Below are positions 8,550 to 16,875 of a DNA stretch of 64,000 bases, piece by piece. The stretch spans positions 62,001 to 126,000 of the forward strand of contig NZ_SRZX01000006.1 in assembly GCF_004792665.1 (NCBI RefSeq), given 5' to 3'. The position numbers and the translations under genes were made by a program. The notes beneath the pieces were generated by a model. It made no database searches, was not told the DNA's origin, and saw only the letters and a program-made list of their open reading frames with translations. Source of the stretch: Marinobacter orientalis (lineage in GTDB: Bacteria; Pseudomonadota; Gammaproteobacteria; Pseudomonadales; Oleiphilaceae). Each line of letters begins with the position of its first letter. Position 1 is the stretch's first letter.

Positions 8550-9328
8550 GACGTCGCAGGCGCCAGGACGATGACCTTCACAATAAAGAACGCTGGCTGA
8601 TTTCCTACGCCGACTTCATCACCCTGCTGTTCGCCTTCTTCGTGGTGATGTATTCGGTGTCGTCGGTGAACGAGGGCAAGTACAAGGTACTGTCGGAAAC
8701 ACTGACGGGGGTTTTCAACGCGCCCCAGCGCTCCTTCCAGCCGATTGAAGTGGGTGATCAGCCCCGCCGTTCAACGCCCCGGGCCGCGGAAGACGTGATC
8801 GAACCCCCGGTAACCGAAGCACCACAGAATCCGTCCATGAGCGCGGCGGGGCGAACCGAAGCGCTTCGTGCCATGGCTGACCAGCTGGCGCTGGAGTTCG
8901 ATGAGTTGATAAACCAGGGTGTGGTGACGCTGGAAACCAGTGATGAGTGGCTGGAGCTCAGTTTGCGCAACAGCCTGCTGTTTGGCAGCGGGGATGCAGA
9001 ACCCCATTACGACGCTTTTGAGGTGGTGGAAAAAATCGCCGGTGTACTTCGCGATCGCGATAATGCCATCCGCATGGAAGGTTTTACTGACAATCAGCCA
9101 ATACGAACCAGTGCGTTTCCCTCGAACTGGGAGCTCTCGGCAGCCAGGGCGGCTGCGGTCGTGCGGATGCTGTCGATGGAGGGGGTTGAGCCCGAGCGGC
9201 TGGCGGCTGTGGGCTACGGTGAACATCAGCCTGTTGCCCGCAATGACACCGAAGAGGGGCGACGTCGCAATCGCCGCGTGGTTCTGCTGGTTTCCCGGGA
9301 CGCCAGTATCCGCGGCGCCATGCGATAA
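8546..9328 (+). CDS. motD: Flagellar motor stator protein MotD (MotB family)
   Basis: Stator partner of MotC that anchors it to peptidoglycan. After a very basic N terminus comes one membrane helix containing the ion-binding aspartate D23 (ISYADFITLLFAFFVVMYSV), then a plug/linker segment rich in Pro and Arg, and a C-terminal OmpA-like peptidoglycan-binding domain (FTDNQPI, NWELSAARAAAVVRML, GYGEHQPV). The start is GTG 8546 in a GTGA overlap with motC, which fixes translational coupling. Whether the motor uses H+ or Na+ cannot be read reliably from sequence. Confidence 0.9.
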   Translation: MRRRRRQDDDLHNKERWLISYADFITLLFAFFVVMYSVSSVNEGKYKVLSETLTGVFNAPQRSFQPIEVGDQPRRSTPRAAEDVIEPPVTEAPQNPSMSAAGRTEALRAMADQLALEFDELINQGVVTLETSDEWLELSLRNSLLFGSGDAEPHYDAFEVVEKIAGVLRDRDNAIRMEGFTDNQPIRTSAFPSNWELSAARAAAVVRMLSMEGVEPERLAAVGYGEHQPVARNDTEEGRRRNRRVVLLVSRDASIRGAMR

Positions 9329-9447
9329 GCGGTTTGCGGTCAGCAGCCTGGCGGGCGACGTCCGAAGCCCGCTACAGGCAAACTGGCACAATATCTGTAT
9401 TGATTGCCGGACATCTTTAATGGCGGCAATCCGTTGCCGAATTGTCT

Positions 9448-9474
9448 TCAAGTTGAGCGGATGATGGCCGATAC
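9448..9474 (+). promoter_or_regulatory. Sigma-28 (FliA) promoter before parC
   Basis: In the 197-bp gap after motD, TCAAGTTG (9448-9455), 11 bp, then GCCGATAC (9467-9474) matches the FliA consensus in both boxes and in spacing. Transcription would start near 9482 and give a short leader to the parC GTG at 9526. The parC-parP unit can thus be expressed as late flagellar genes independently of the upstream operon. Confidence 0.68.
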
Positions 9475-9525
9475 CTTTATAGGGTTTCCGGCGTTTCCGG
9501 AGCTGATTTTTCTGGAGAATGCAGC

Positions 9526-10323
9526 GTGAGAATCTGGGCAGTAGCCAATCAGAAAGGCGGTGTGGGGAAAACCACATCGGTTGTGGCGTTGGGCGGTCTG
9601 CTGGCAGAAAGCGGCAAACGCGTGCTGGTGGTGGATCTGGATCCCCATGGCTCACTGACAAGCTGGTTCGGGTATGACCCGGACACCATCGCCCACAGCG
9701 TGTTCGATCTGTTCCAGCATCAGGGCAAGGTGCCGGACGGCCTGCCTGCGCAACTGATTACCGAAACCGGTTGCCCGGGGCTGTCCCTGCTGCCAGCCAG
9801 TACCGCACTGGCTACCCTGGAGCGGCGCATGGTCGGTGTTGAGGGAATGGGGCTGATTGTCTCGCGTTCGCTGGCGCAGTTATGGGACGATTTCGACTAT
9901 GTGCTGCTGGATAATACGCCATCTCTGGGTGTGCTGATGGTGAATGCGCTTGCCGCCGCGCAGCACCTGATTATTCCTGTGCAGACCGAGTTTCTCGCTA
10001 TCAAGGGCCTGGAGCGAATGCTGCATACGCTCACCATGATCATGCGCTCCCAGAAGAACCGGCTTTCCTACACCATTGTGCCGACCCTGTTTGACCGTCG
10101 CACCCAGGCCTCGGTAAAAAGTCTGAACCAGTTGCGTAAAACCCATACCGATTCACTCTGGCGATTTGCTGTTCCGGTGGACACCAAGTTTCGCGATGCC
10201 AGTCAGGCCGGTGTTACGCCCTCGTCACTGGACGCGCAAACCCATGGTGTAAGGGCGTATAGCCATTTGCTGAAGGATTTGCAGGAAATGACCGGCCCGT
10301 TAGCGGAGCGTCGGCATGCCTGA
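9526..10323 (+). CDS. parC: ParA-like polar localisation ATPase ParC
   Basis: ParA-family ATPase that in Vibrio and Pseudomonas anchors chemotaxis arrays at the cell pole and ensures their inheritance. Deviant Walker A NQKGGVGKTT at residues 8-17 and a second signature VLLDNTPSLGVL near residue 128. The start is GTG with a GGAGA ribosome site upstream. The 265-residue protein is a different paralogue from FleN and lacks a ParB partner nearby; instead it overlaps by 8 bp the CheW-like parP. The Pseudomonas gene at this place is often called simply parA. Confidence 0.88.
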   Translation: MRIWAVANQKGGVGKTTSVVALGGLLAESGKRVLVVDLDPHGSLTSWFGYDPDTIAHSVFDLFQHQGKVPDGLPAQLITETGCPGLSLLPASTALATLERRMVGVEGMGLIVSRSLAQLWDDFDYVLLDNTPSLGVLMVNALAAAQHLIIPVQTEFLAIKGLERMLHTLTMIMRSQKNRLSYTIVPTLFDRRTQASVKSLNQLRKTHTDSLWRFAVPVDTKFRDASQAGVTPSSLDAQTHGVRAYSHLLKDLQEMTGPLAERRHA

Positions 10324-11101
10324 CAAGAAATTGACGCAGGTGGCAGACCCCACCTCCGCCATTGCCAGCTATCTGGATGAGTTACTGCATACGGCAACGG
10401 ATACCGCCAGGCAGGAAGCGCCGGAGTCACGGCCAGAACGGGTTGCTCGCGAGCGTGCCCGCATTGCTCCCCGGCCCGCGCTGGCGGTGGTCAGGTCAAT
10501 CCCGGAAACCAGGGTTGAAACCCCGGTGTCTGTTGCGCCGGTGGTGGAAAAGACTCCCGAGATTGCAGAGCCAGCGGCGGAGACAGGCACGGCCGCCGAC
10601 ATTCCGTCACCACCGGCTTCGGAGCCACCGGGCAGGCCAGAATGGTCCGACACGCCTTTCGAGTGTCTTATTTTTACTGTGGCAGGCCTGCAACTGGCGG
10701 TACCCCTGATCCTGCTGGGAGCCATTCACCGCATTGACGAGCCGGTAAAGCCGATTCCCGGAAGCCCGCGCTGGTATATGGGCATGCGACCGGAGCGGGA
10801 CCACAACCTTCGTGTTGTGGATACCGCTGAATGGATAATGGCAGGCAGGGCACCGGCCAATGCCAGGGACAACTATCGTTTTGTAATCCGCCTCGACAGC
10901 AGTGAATGGGGCCTGGCCTGTGACGACGTGGCCCAGTCTTTTACCCTGAAACCGGACGAGGTGCGCTGGCGGACGGCCCGCAGCAAGCGTCCCTGGCTGG
11001 CGGGCACGGTCATTGATCACATGTGCGCACTGGTTGACGTCAGGACCATGGCGGAATTGCTGGTCCGGGCCGAGCGCGAGCACCATCTGGATCTGAGCTA
11101 G
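10316..11101 (+). CDS. parP: CheW-like array protein ParP
   Basis: The 261-residue product has a variable, Pro/Ala/Glu-rich N-terminal ~115 residues and a C-terminal CheW-fold domain (from about FECLIFTVAGLQLAVPL to the end). This is the layout of ParP, which binds ParC through its N-terminal part and CheA and receptors through the CheW-like domain, preventing array dissociation. It overlaps parC by 8 bp and sits just before cheW, as in Vibrio. A generic CheW-domain annotation would also be correct. Confidence 0.82.
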   Translation: MPDKKLTQVADPTSAIASYLDELLHTATDTARQEAPESRPERVARERARIAPRPALAVVRSIPETRVETPVSVAPVVEKTPEIAEPAAETGTAADIPSPPASEPPGRPEWSDTPFECLIFTVAGLQLAVPLILLGAIHRIDEPVKPIPGSPRWYMGMRPERDHNLRVVDTAEWIMAGRAPANARDNYRFVIRLDSSEWGLACDDVAQSFTLKPDEVRWRTARSKRPWLAGTVIDHMCALVDVRTMAELLVRAEREHHLDLS

Positions 11102-11141
11102 CTCAGCAATAACATCGGTTACTGAATGAAACCATGCCGTG

Positions 11142-11170
11142 CTGGCACGGTTTGTGCCCTTGATTATAGT
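11142..11170 (+). promoter_or_regulatory. Candidate promoter before cheW (sigma-70 or sigma-54)
   Basis: The 140-bp gap before cheW holds two overlapping readings. Sigma-54: TGGCAC (11143-11148), 5 bp, GTGCC (11154-11158), giving the GG-N10-GC core of a -24/-12 element. Sigma-70: CTGGCA (11142-11147), 17 bp, TATAGT (11165-11170). The same stretch includes the inverted repeat CCGTGCTGGCACGG. Sequence alone does not decide between them. Confidence 0.4.
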
Positions 11171-11241
11171 ATTGGGCGCTGATGATGAAATTTTGACGAT
11201 CAGGCTGCCCGCACGGGGCGGCCCACAGGAGACACAAGGCT

Positions 11242-11730
11242 ATGGCATCCCCGAGCGGACAGCAAAATCAGGCCCAGGACGATCAGGTACTGCAGTACGT
11301 CACCTTCAGGCTGGATGACGAAACCTATGGCATTGATGTCATGCAGATCCAGGAAGTGTTGCGGTACACCGAAATCGCACCGGTTCCAGGTGCCCCGGAT
11401 TATGTTCTGGGCATCATCAATCTGCGGGGCAACGTGGTCACCGTTATCGATACACGCCGTCGCTTCGGGCTGGCGGATGCGGAAGTAACGGACGCAACGC
11501 GTATTGTGGTAATGGAGTCCTCCAACCAGGTGATGGGAGTTCTGGTGGACTCGGTGGCCGAGGTGGTGTACCTGAAATCCAGTGAAATAGAGACCGCACC
11601 CAATGTGGGGAATGAGGAAAGCGCCAAGTTCATCCAGGGTGTATGTAACAGGAATGGCGAACTGATCATACTGGTCGAGTTCGACAAGATGCTGTCAGAG
11701 CACGAATGGGCTGAAGTCTCCGCACTGTAA
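11242..11730 (+). CDS. cheW: Chemotaxis coupling protein CheW
   Basis: Adaptor linking chemoreceptors to CheA in the signalling array. The 162-residue product is a single CheW domain with hallmark segments YGIDVMQIQEVLRY, PDYVLGIINLRGNVVTVID and GVLVDSVAEVVYL. An AGGAG ribosome site precedes the ATG. It follows parC-parP, after a gap with its own candidate promoter. Normal length and fully conserved; no doubt about the family. Confidence 0.95.
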   Translation: MASPSGQQNQAQDDQVLQYVTFRLDDETYGIDVMQIQEVLRYTEIAPVPGAPDYVLGIINLRGNVVTVIDTRRRFGLADAEVTDATRIVVMESSNQVMGVLVDSVAEVVYLKSSEIETAPNVGNEESAKFIQGVCNRNGELIILVEFDKMLSEHEWAEVSAL

Positions 11731-11800
11731 CGCCGGCGGTCGCCGGATGGAGTGCAGTCAGGATGGACGCCCGGGGAACCATTAACCGAGGACGTCCGTC

Positions 11801-12193
11801 ATGTTTGCAGATATAGCTTCCAGCGCCCCCTGGCTTCTCACCACCGTTGCACTGGGGCTGCTTTTTGTCCAGGGCATGTTGTTGCGGCGCGAAAACCGCA
11901 AGCTTCGGGAACAGATCAAAGAGCGCTGCGAAATTCTGGGCCGCGAGCTTCATGCAACCGCCAGCGGCAGTATGGGAGTCGGGCAGCGGGTGGTAGCCTG
12001 TGAACGCCAGCTTCACGAGATGCGGGGCATGCTGGATGAGATGCGCCAGAATGACCCGCTGAGGATATCCTATGATGAAGCCTCAAGACTTGTTGATCTC
12101 GGGGCTGATATCGACGACCTCATGAACACCTGCGGAATTTCCCGTCCCGAAGCCGAACTGGTGTCAGCACTCAGAAAACGCCAGGCGGCCTGA
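11801..12193 (+). CDS. DUF2802 membrane-anchored coiled-coil protein
   Basis: The 130-residue product has one N-terminal membrane helix (WLLTTVALGLLFVQGMLL, ~12-29), a basic and then coiled-coil region (~30-90) and a small C-terminal domain with LVDLGADIDDLMNTCGISRPEAELV that looks like a helix-turn-helix-type fold. This matches DUF2802, a family regularly placed directly after cheW in polar flagellar clusters of Pseudomonas and Vibrio, so a role in motility or array placement is likely but unproven. GAGGAC lies 8 bp before the ATG. Confidence 0.8.
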   Translation: MFADIASSAPWLLTTVALGLLFVQGMLLRRENRKLREQIKERCEILGRELHATASGSMGVGQRVVACERQLHEMRGMLDEMRQNDPLRISYDEASRLVDLGADIDDLMNTCGISRPEAELVSALRKRQAA

Positions 12194-12228
12194 CAGGGGG
12201 GGGACACAAACGTTTATGCAGTCAGGCC
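12187..12228. repeat. Inverted repeat spanning convergent gene ends
   Basis: GGCCTGAC (12187-12194) pairs perfectly with GTCAGGCC (12221-12228) across a 26-nt loop that contains a run of eight G (12196-12203). The repeat includes the stop codon of the DUF2802 gene and abuts the stop of the mini-FlhB gene. It may serve as a bidirectional mRNA 3' end, although there is no T tract on either side. Confidence 0.4.
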
Positions 12229-12515
12229 TACGGTTTCCGGTCCTCGGGCGTCAGTCCGCGAATGTGGAAGGCAAACGCAAGAACTTCGGCAATCACCCGG
12301 TAGAGTGACTCGGGGATTTCCTCATTGAGCGAAAGCCGGGCGAGAATGCTTGCCAGCTCTGCATTTTCGTACAACGGAACGTCATGCTCCCGGGCAATGC
12401 GGATAATTTCCTCGGCCAGCTCGTGGGTGCCGGTTGCCGTAATCGTAGGCGCTTTTTCACCGTCGTAATTGAGCGCGACGGCGGCTCTGCTTTGGTGCTC
12501 TGTCTGTGATGTCAT
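12228..12515 (-). CDS. Mini-FlhB (FlhB/HrpN/YscU/SpaS C-terminal domain protein)
   Basis: The 95-residue product corresponds to the cytoplasmic C-terminal domain of FlhB, the export-switch protein of the flagellar secretion system, without its membrane part. Conserved FlhB features are AVALNYDGEKAPTITATG, then ELAEEIIRIAREHDVPLYEN and an acidic NEEIPESLYRVIAEVL segment; the self-cleavage NPTH motif is absent. The start is placed at ATG 12515, which overlaps the stop of the upstream FliK-like gene (ATGA); longer in-frame extension upstream lies wholly inside that gene. Such FlhB-like domains can partly substitute for the FlhB C-domain in other bacteria. Confidence 0.82.
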   Translation of the reverse strand: MTSQTEHQSRAAVALNYDGEKAPTITATGTHELAEEIIRIAREHDVPLYENAELASILARLSLNEEIPESLYRVIAEVLAFAFHIRGLTPEDRKP

Positions 12516-13888
12516 GCCCGGGTATCCACCAGTCTGTGTTCGAGTCGGGTGACGCTGCTCTGGGGGGTGCCGCGGCGGCATTCCAGCTCTGTCACCTCCA
12601 GGCCGAGATCTGCCAGACACTGTCGCAGTACGGGCAGTTCCTGATTAACCCGGCGCAGGGTCGTCTGTTTTTCCGCCCAGACCCGGGCGCTGACCGCCTG
12701 CTGCCGCAGGGCAATATCGAAGTGCAGCGGGCCGGCTTCATCCAGATCCATCGCCAATGACAGGCGCCACTCGGTTGTTGCACGCGTCGGGGATTCTCCC
12801 TCCGATGCCCTGTCTTCCAGATACTGATCCATCCGCAGTTGCGCCAGCCTGGGTTCATTCTGTGGCGTCAGCCATGGCAGGTCCAGCAGCATAGTGGAGG
12901 TCGGCGCGGTTGCATCGCCGCCGCCCCTGGCCGTCAATACCTGGCTGTGCAGCTGGTTGACCGTGATACGGTTAAGCATTCCCGCCAGCAGGCGAAGCAT
13001 CTGCCCGACACTGGATGGCTCGCCGTCATTCCGCGCCTGGGGCGTTGCCAAGGGTTGCGGGAACTGCAGCGGCGCCTGCATCAGTTCTGGCGTTGAGGTG
13101 GGCGTCAACCGGTTGAACTGTTCCGGTGTGCTGCCCTGCTGTGCCAGCAAGGCCGTGATGATCCGGCCCAGGGCCAATTTGAGATCGGGCAGCTCACTGG
13201 CGGGCGCCCGGGCCAGGCGCGATTCGGCAAACAGTCCGCTTTCAGCAAGCCATTGGCGGACCTGTTGTGGCGCGGTACCCTCAGTGCCCGCGCCCGGTGC
13301 CAGCATGTTGCCCGAGGGAAGCCTTGCCACTATCTGTTCAATGGCCTTCCGGGCCGGCTCCGGGAGCGGCTGGGCCAGCCTGGATGAGGGTAACTGGCCG
13401 GGAAGAGGGTCCTGCTTGAGGCCTTGAGTAAGAGCAGCGACAAGTTTCGTCAGGCCGGCATCAATGGACTGTTGCCACGGCAGGCGCTGGGCCAGGGCAC
13501 GGGCAATGCCGGCTTCCGGTGCCTGGGCAAGCTTGCCCATCAGTTGCAGTTCATTGCCCGCCCGCATCACCTTGACCCAGTCACCGGTCGCCAGGGATGT
13601 TTCCCCGATGGCTGCCTGAACCGTCAGCGCTTGTCCGCGTATTTCCAGCAACAACTGCGCCCCACCGGACGACTGGCGGTTGATCACTTCGGCCACCCGT
13701 GCCAGTGTGACTTCCCGGTTGGCAAGCTTGAGCTGATCGAGCTGCACCCGAGCGGATGCTACATCCGGCGTTACCGACGGTTGCGCTGCTGAAGCCCGGC
13801 CGGCATGCTGGGCGGGCGTTCCGGATTCTGGTGGTGGTACAGGGTTATTGTTTGGTAATTTCATTGTCACTGATTTGATGTCAGACAA
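12512..13888 (-). CDS. FliK-like flagellar hook-length control domain protein
   Basis: A 458-residue protein with a low-complexity Pro/Gln/Ala-rich body and a C-terminal domain (~375-445: LAMDLDEAGPLHFDIALR, then VSARVWAEKQTTLRRV) resembling the Flg_hook domain of FliK, which contacts FlhB to switch export from hook to filament. It overlaps the mini-FlhB gene by 4 bp, a pairing that argues for a joint role in export switching. The annotated start is TTG 13888 (weak GGGA upstream); ATG 13864 is an alternative. It is probably a second FliK-type protein, as a main fliK normally lies with the hook-basal-body genes. Confidence 0.72.
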   Translation of the reverse strand: MSDIKSVTMKLPNNNPVPPPESGTPAQHAGRASAAQPSVTPDVASARVQLDQLKLANREVTLARVAEVINRQSSGGAQLLLEIRGQALTVQAAIGETSLATGDWVKVMRAGNELQLMGKLAQAPEAGIARALAQRLPWQQSIDAGLTKLVAALTQGLKQDPLPGQLPSSRLAQPLPEPARKAIEQIVARLPSGNMLAPGAGTEGTAPQQVRQWLAESGLFAESRLARAPASELPDLKLALGRIITALLAQQGSTPEQFNRLTPTSTPELMQAPLQFPQPLATPQARNDGEPSSVGQMLRLLAGMLNRITVNQLHSQVLTARGGGDATAPTSTMLLDLPWLTPQNEPRLAQLRMDQYLEDRASEGESPTRATTEWRLSLAMDLDEAGPLHFDIALRQQAVSARVWAEKQTTLRRVNQELPVLRQCLADLGLEVTELECRRGTPQSSVTRLEHRLVDTRA

Positions 13889-13911
13889 GAGTATTCCCGC
13901 GACGCTTTCGG

Positions 13912-13917
13912 TATAAT
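13912..13917 (+). promoter_or_regulatory. Candidate -10 box for the ccm operon
   Basis: A perfect TATAAT at 13912-13917 lies in the 105-bp divergent spacer between the FliK-like gene and ccmA, about 75 bp before the ccmA ATG. No good -35 box is found at 16-18 bp upstream, so an activator may be needed or the match may be chance. Confidence 0.35.
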
Positions 13918-13993
13918 ATCGTGGCTGGCAAGGTCTGCCTTCCCGAACGTCTGAACCCGCCGGGTCAGTAATGTATATAGCCCTGGGGCCCCG

Positions 13994-14632
13994 ATGTCTG
14001 AGCCGTTACTACAGGCTGTCAATCTTGAGTGTGAGCGTGATGACCGGGTACTGTTCCGTGATCTCTCGTTTTCCATACTGCCCGGTACTCTGATCCGTGT
14101 CGAGGGTCCTAATGGGTCCGGCAAGACCACGCTGTTGCGAATCCTGGCCGGACTGAACGACAGTTACAGCGGTGATCTGCTCTGGCGAGGCAAAAACCGC
14201 CATGGTTACCGGGAAGAATTCCTTCGCAACATGCTCTATCTCGGTCACCGTCCGGGCATCAAGCCCCTGCTCACTCCGATGGAAAATCTGCGTGCTCTCA
14301 TGGACGGCCGCCGGTCATTGCCGGACAGAATTCTGTGGCAGGCGCTGGAAGGCACGGGGCTTGGTGGTTTCCAGACGGTTCCCTGCCGTAATCTCTCCGC
14401 CGGCCAGCAGCGGCGGGTTGCTCTGGCCAGGCTGTTAATAGCGGATGAGCCCTTGTGGATACTGGATGAAGTATTCACCGCGATCGATATCCAGGGGGTG
14501 GGCGCCCTGGAGCGGCTGCTGGTTGAGCGGGTGGAAAATGGCGGCGCCATCGTAGTAACAACCCACCATGATTTGCAGTTGCCATCCATGCAAAGACTCA
14601 CCCTTGGCGGAGGTGATGGCTATGACTACTGA
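13994..14632 (+). CDS. ccmA: Haem exporter ATP-binding subunit CcmA
   Basis: ATPase subunit of the CcmABCD complex, which releases holo-CcmE from CcmC during cytochrome c maturation. ABC motifs: Walker A GPNGSGKT at 38-45, signature LSAGQQRRVALARL near 137, Walker B LWILDEVFTAID near 155, and the H-loop TTHHD near 188. The 212-residue length fits the family. It is the first gene of a complete ccmA-I operon and overlaps ccmB by 11 bp. Confidence 0.95.
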   Translation: MSEPLLQAVNLECERDDRVLFRDLSFSILPGTLIRVEGPNGSGKTTLLRILAGLNDSYSGDLLWRGKNRHGYREEFLRNMLYLGHRPGIKPLLTPMENLRALMDGRRSLPDRILWQALEGTGLGGFQTVPCRNLSAGQQRRVALARLLIADEPLWILDEVFTAIDIQGVGALERLLVERVENGGAIVVTTHHDLQLPSMQRLTLGGGDGYDY

Positions 14633-15347
14633 GTTCACCGTCGGCTTGCGGGCCCCCGAGGCATCGGTGGGCACCGCAACTGCCATGAAAGCGGTCTTCG
14701 TCCGGGACCTGAAAACGGCGTTCCGTCAGCCCCAGGATCTGCTCAACCCGTTACTGTTCTTCGTGATGGTGGTAACCCTTTTTCCCCTGGGAGTTAGCCC
14801 GGAAGTGTCATTCCTGCAGCAGGCCGGCAGCGGTATCCTGTGGGTGGCGGCATTGCTGTCGGTGCTTCTGTCACTGGATCATTTGTACCGGCATGATTTT
14901 GATGATGGTACGTTGGAGCAATTGGTGCTTCAGCCGCAGCCACTGTTTCTGCTGGTACTGGCCAAATCTCTGGCGCACTGGGTGCTGACCGGCCTGCCTC
15001 TGGTTCTGCTGGCGCCAGTTCTCGGGGTGATGGTGCATCTTGAGGGGAACTCTGTTGCGGTTCTGTGTCTAACGCTGCTGATCGGCACGCCCGTGCTCAG
15101 CCTGATCGGATCCATTGGGGCAGCGTTGACCCTCGGTTTGCGATCAGCAGGCGTGCTCTTGTCACTGCTGATCATTCCGCTGTACATTCCGGTGCTGATT
15201 TTCGGCACCGGAACGGTGATGGCCGCCTCTGAGGGCGCGTCGGTGGAAGGACAGCTGGCGCTGATGGGGGCATTTCTGGTGTTGGCACTGACCTTGGCTC
15301 CGTTTGCATCGGCAGCCGCTCTAAGAATCAGCCTGTCCAACAGTTAA
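14622..15347 (+). CDS. ccmB: Haem exporter permease subunit CcmB
   Basis: Inner-membrane partner of CcmA with six predicted membrane segments (for example LLNPLLFFVMVVTLFPLGV and GILWVAALLSVLLSL). I place the start at ATG 14622, 8 bp after a GGAGG ribosome site inside ccmA; ATG 14616 is too close to that site. A third candidate, ATG 14685, would give the more usual 220-residue protein but has no ribosome site. The product is otherwise a normal CcmB. Confidence 0.92.
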   Translation: MTTEFTVGLRAPEASVGTATAMKAVFVRDLKTAFRQPQDLLNPLLFFVMVVTLFPLGVSPEVSFLQQAGSGILWVAALLSVLLSLDHLYRHDFDDGTLEQLVLQPQPLFLLVLAKSLAHWVLTGLPLVLLAPVLGVMVHLEGNSVAVLCLTLLIGTPVLSLIGSIGAALTLGLRSAGVLLSLLIIPLYIPVLIFGTGTVMAASEGASVEGQLALMGAFLVLALTLAPFASAAALRISLSNS

Positions 15348-15372
15348 AAAGTAAAAAAAGGGTAGCAACCTG

Positions 15373-16116
15373 ATGTGGCAAATTTTTCACAAGCTGGGTT
15401 CACCGAAGTGGTTTTTCGGTATCGCATCAAAACTGATGCCCTGGCTGCTATGGGTTGGCCTTTCGCTGCTGGCGGCCGGCATTGTCTGGGGTCTGGGTTT
15501 TGCTCCCAAGGACTATCTGCAGGGTAATAGCTACCGCATCATTTTCATCCACGTGCCAGCTGCCCTCCTTGCGCAGTCCGTGTATATGATGATGGCTGTA
15601 GCCGGCCTGGTGACTCTGGTGTGGCGCATGAAACTGGCCGATGTGTTTGTCAGGGCTGTCGCGCCAGTTGGGGCGATTCTGACGTTCCTGGCTCTGTTTA
15701 CCGGTGCGGTCTGGGGCAAGCCTACCTGGGGAACCTGGTGGATATGGGATGCCCGGCTGACGTCGATGCTGATCCTGTTGTTTCTGTATTTCGGCGTGAT
15801 GGCACTGGGTGCAGCCATATCCGATGAAAAATCGTCGGCGCGAGCGGTAGCCGTTCTGGTGCTGGTGGGTGTAGTAAATATACCTATCATCAAATATTCT
15901 GTTGAATGGTGGAATACCCTTCATCAGCCGGCCACCTTCAAGCTGACAGAAAAGCCCAGCATGCCGGCGGAAATGTGGGTGCCGCTGTTGCTTTCGGTGC
16001 TGGGGCTCTACCTGATTTTCGGCTGGCTGGCCTGCCTGCGTATGCAGACCGAGATCCTGGTGCGGGAAGGCCGGACGCGTTGGGTAAAAGAACTGGTTCA
16101 GGCACGGGGGAACTGA
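15373..16116 (+). CDS. ccmC: Haem-handling protein CcmC
   Basis: Six-helix membrane protein that binds haem through its periplasmic tryptophan-rich WWD domain and loads it onto CcmE. The WWD segment [13 protein letters not shown] lies near residue 117, flanked by candidate haem-ligand histidines (IFIHVPAA near 59; HQPATF near 183). The 247-residue length is typical. It follows ccmB by 25 bp and is closely followed by ccmD. Confidence 0.95.
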   Translation: MWQIFHKLGSPKWFFGIASKLMPWLLWVGLSLLAAGIVWGLGFAPKDYLQGNSYRIIFIHVPAALLAQSVYMMMAVAGLVTLVWRMKLADVFVRAVAPVGAILTFLALFTGAVWGKPTWGTWWIWDARLTSMLILLFLYFGVMALGAAISDEKSSARAVAVLVLVGVVNIPIIKYSVEWWNTLHQPATFKLTEKPSMPAEMWVPLLLSVLGLYLIFGWLACLRMQTEILVREGRTRWVKELVQARGN

Positions 16117-16120
16117 TCCC

Positions 16121-16345
16121 ATGGCATTCGATTCTTTCGGTGCGTTTATGATTATGGAAGGGCACGGCCCCTATGTGTGGACCTGTTACTTCGTATTTTT
16201 TCTGTTAATGGGTACTGTTTCGCTGTGGTCACTACGCCAGCGTCGTGCCGTTATCGCGCAGCACCGGCGGGCCGAGAGTCCCCGGGTAAGGGAAAAGAGC
16301 CCGGCAGGCGCAAGCTTCACCCGAATTGAACCTTCACAAGACTGA
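16121..16345 (+). CDS. ccmD: Haem exporter accessory protein CcmD
   Basis: Small membrane protein (74 residues) that completes the CcmABCD complex and aids release of holo-CcmE. It has the family pattern: a short periplasmic N terminus with the MEGHGPYVW motif, one membrane helix (TCYFVFFLLMGTVSLWSL) and a basic cytoplasmic tail (RQRRAVIAQHRR). It lies 4 bp after ccmC and 14 bp before ccmE. Confidence 0.93.
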   Translation: MAFDSFGAFMIMEGHGPYVWTCYFVFFLLMGTVSLWSLRQRRAVIAQHRRAESPRVREKSPAGASFTRIEPSQD

Positions 16346-16359
16346 CTGGTAGATGAACC

Positions 16360-16836
16360 ATGCACCCGATTCGCAAAAAACGGCTCACCATTGTTCTTTT
16401 CCTGCTTGCCGGGGTATCGGTGGCGGTAGGCTTGACCACCTACGCGCTGCGGCAGAACATCAACCTGTTTTATGACCCCAGCCAGATTGCTGAGGGGGAG
16501 GCGCCGGTGGATGTGCGTATAAGAGCCGGTGGCATGGTGGAAGAAGGCTCTGTGCGAAGGGATCCGGAAAGCCTTAGAGTGGAGTTCAAGGTAACCGATT
16601 TTACCTCATCGGTATTGATGGAATACACCGGTATTCTGCCCGATCTCTTCGCCGAGGGGCAGGGTGTTGTTGCCATGGGCCGCCTGGATGGCCAGGGCCG
16701 CTTTGTGGCGGACCAGGTGCTGGCAAAGCATGATGAAAATTATATGTCGCCGGAAGTGAACGAGGCGCTGGAGAAAGCGGCCGGTAAACGGGCCGCCATG
16801 TCTGGCGCGGAAAGCGAATCTGCCGTCAGCTACTGA
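16360..16836 (+). CDS. ccmE: Periplasmic haem chaperone CcmE
   Basis: CcmE carries haem covalently bound to a histidine and passes it to CcmF. The 158-residue protein has an N-terminal membrane anchor ([22 protein letters not shown]), a beta-barrel OB-fold domain and the haem-binding motif HDENY, with H124 as the attachment site and Y128 as the axial ligand. The C-terminal tail is flexible and charged. It sits in its normal operon position. Confidence 0.95.
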   Translation: MHPIRKKRLTIVLFLLAGVSVAVGLTTYALRQNINLFYDPSQIAEGEAPVDVRIRAGGMVEEGSVRRDPESLRVEFKVTDFTSSVLMEYTGILPDLFAEGQGVVAMGRLDGQGRFVADQVLAKHDENYMSPEVNEALEKAAGKRAAMSGAESESAVSY

Positions 16837-16875
16837 ACCCGCTGGCCACCTTGTTGAAATCGCAGGAGAATCCTG

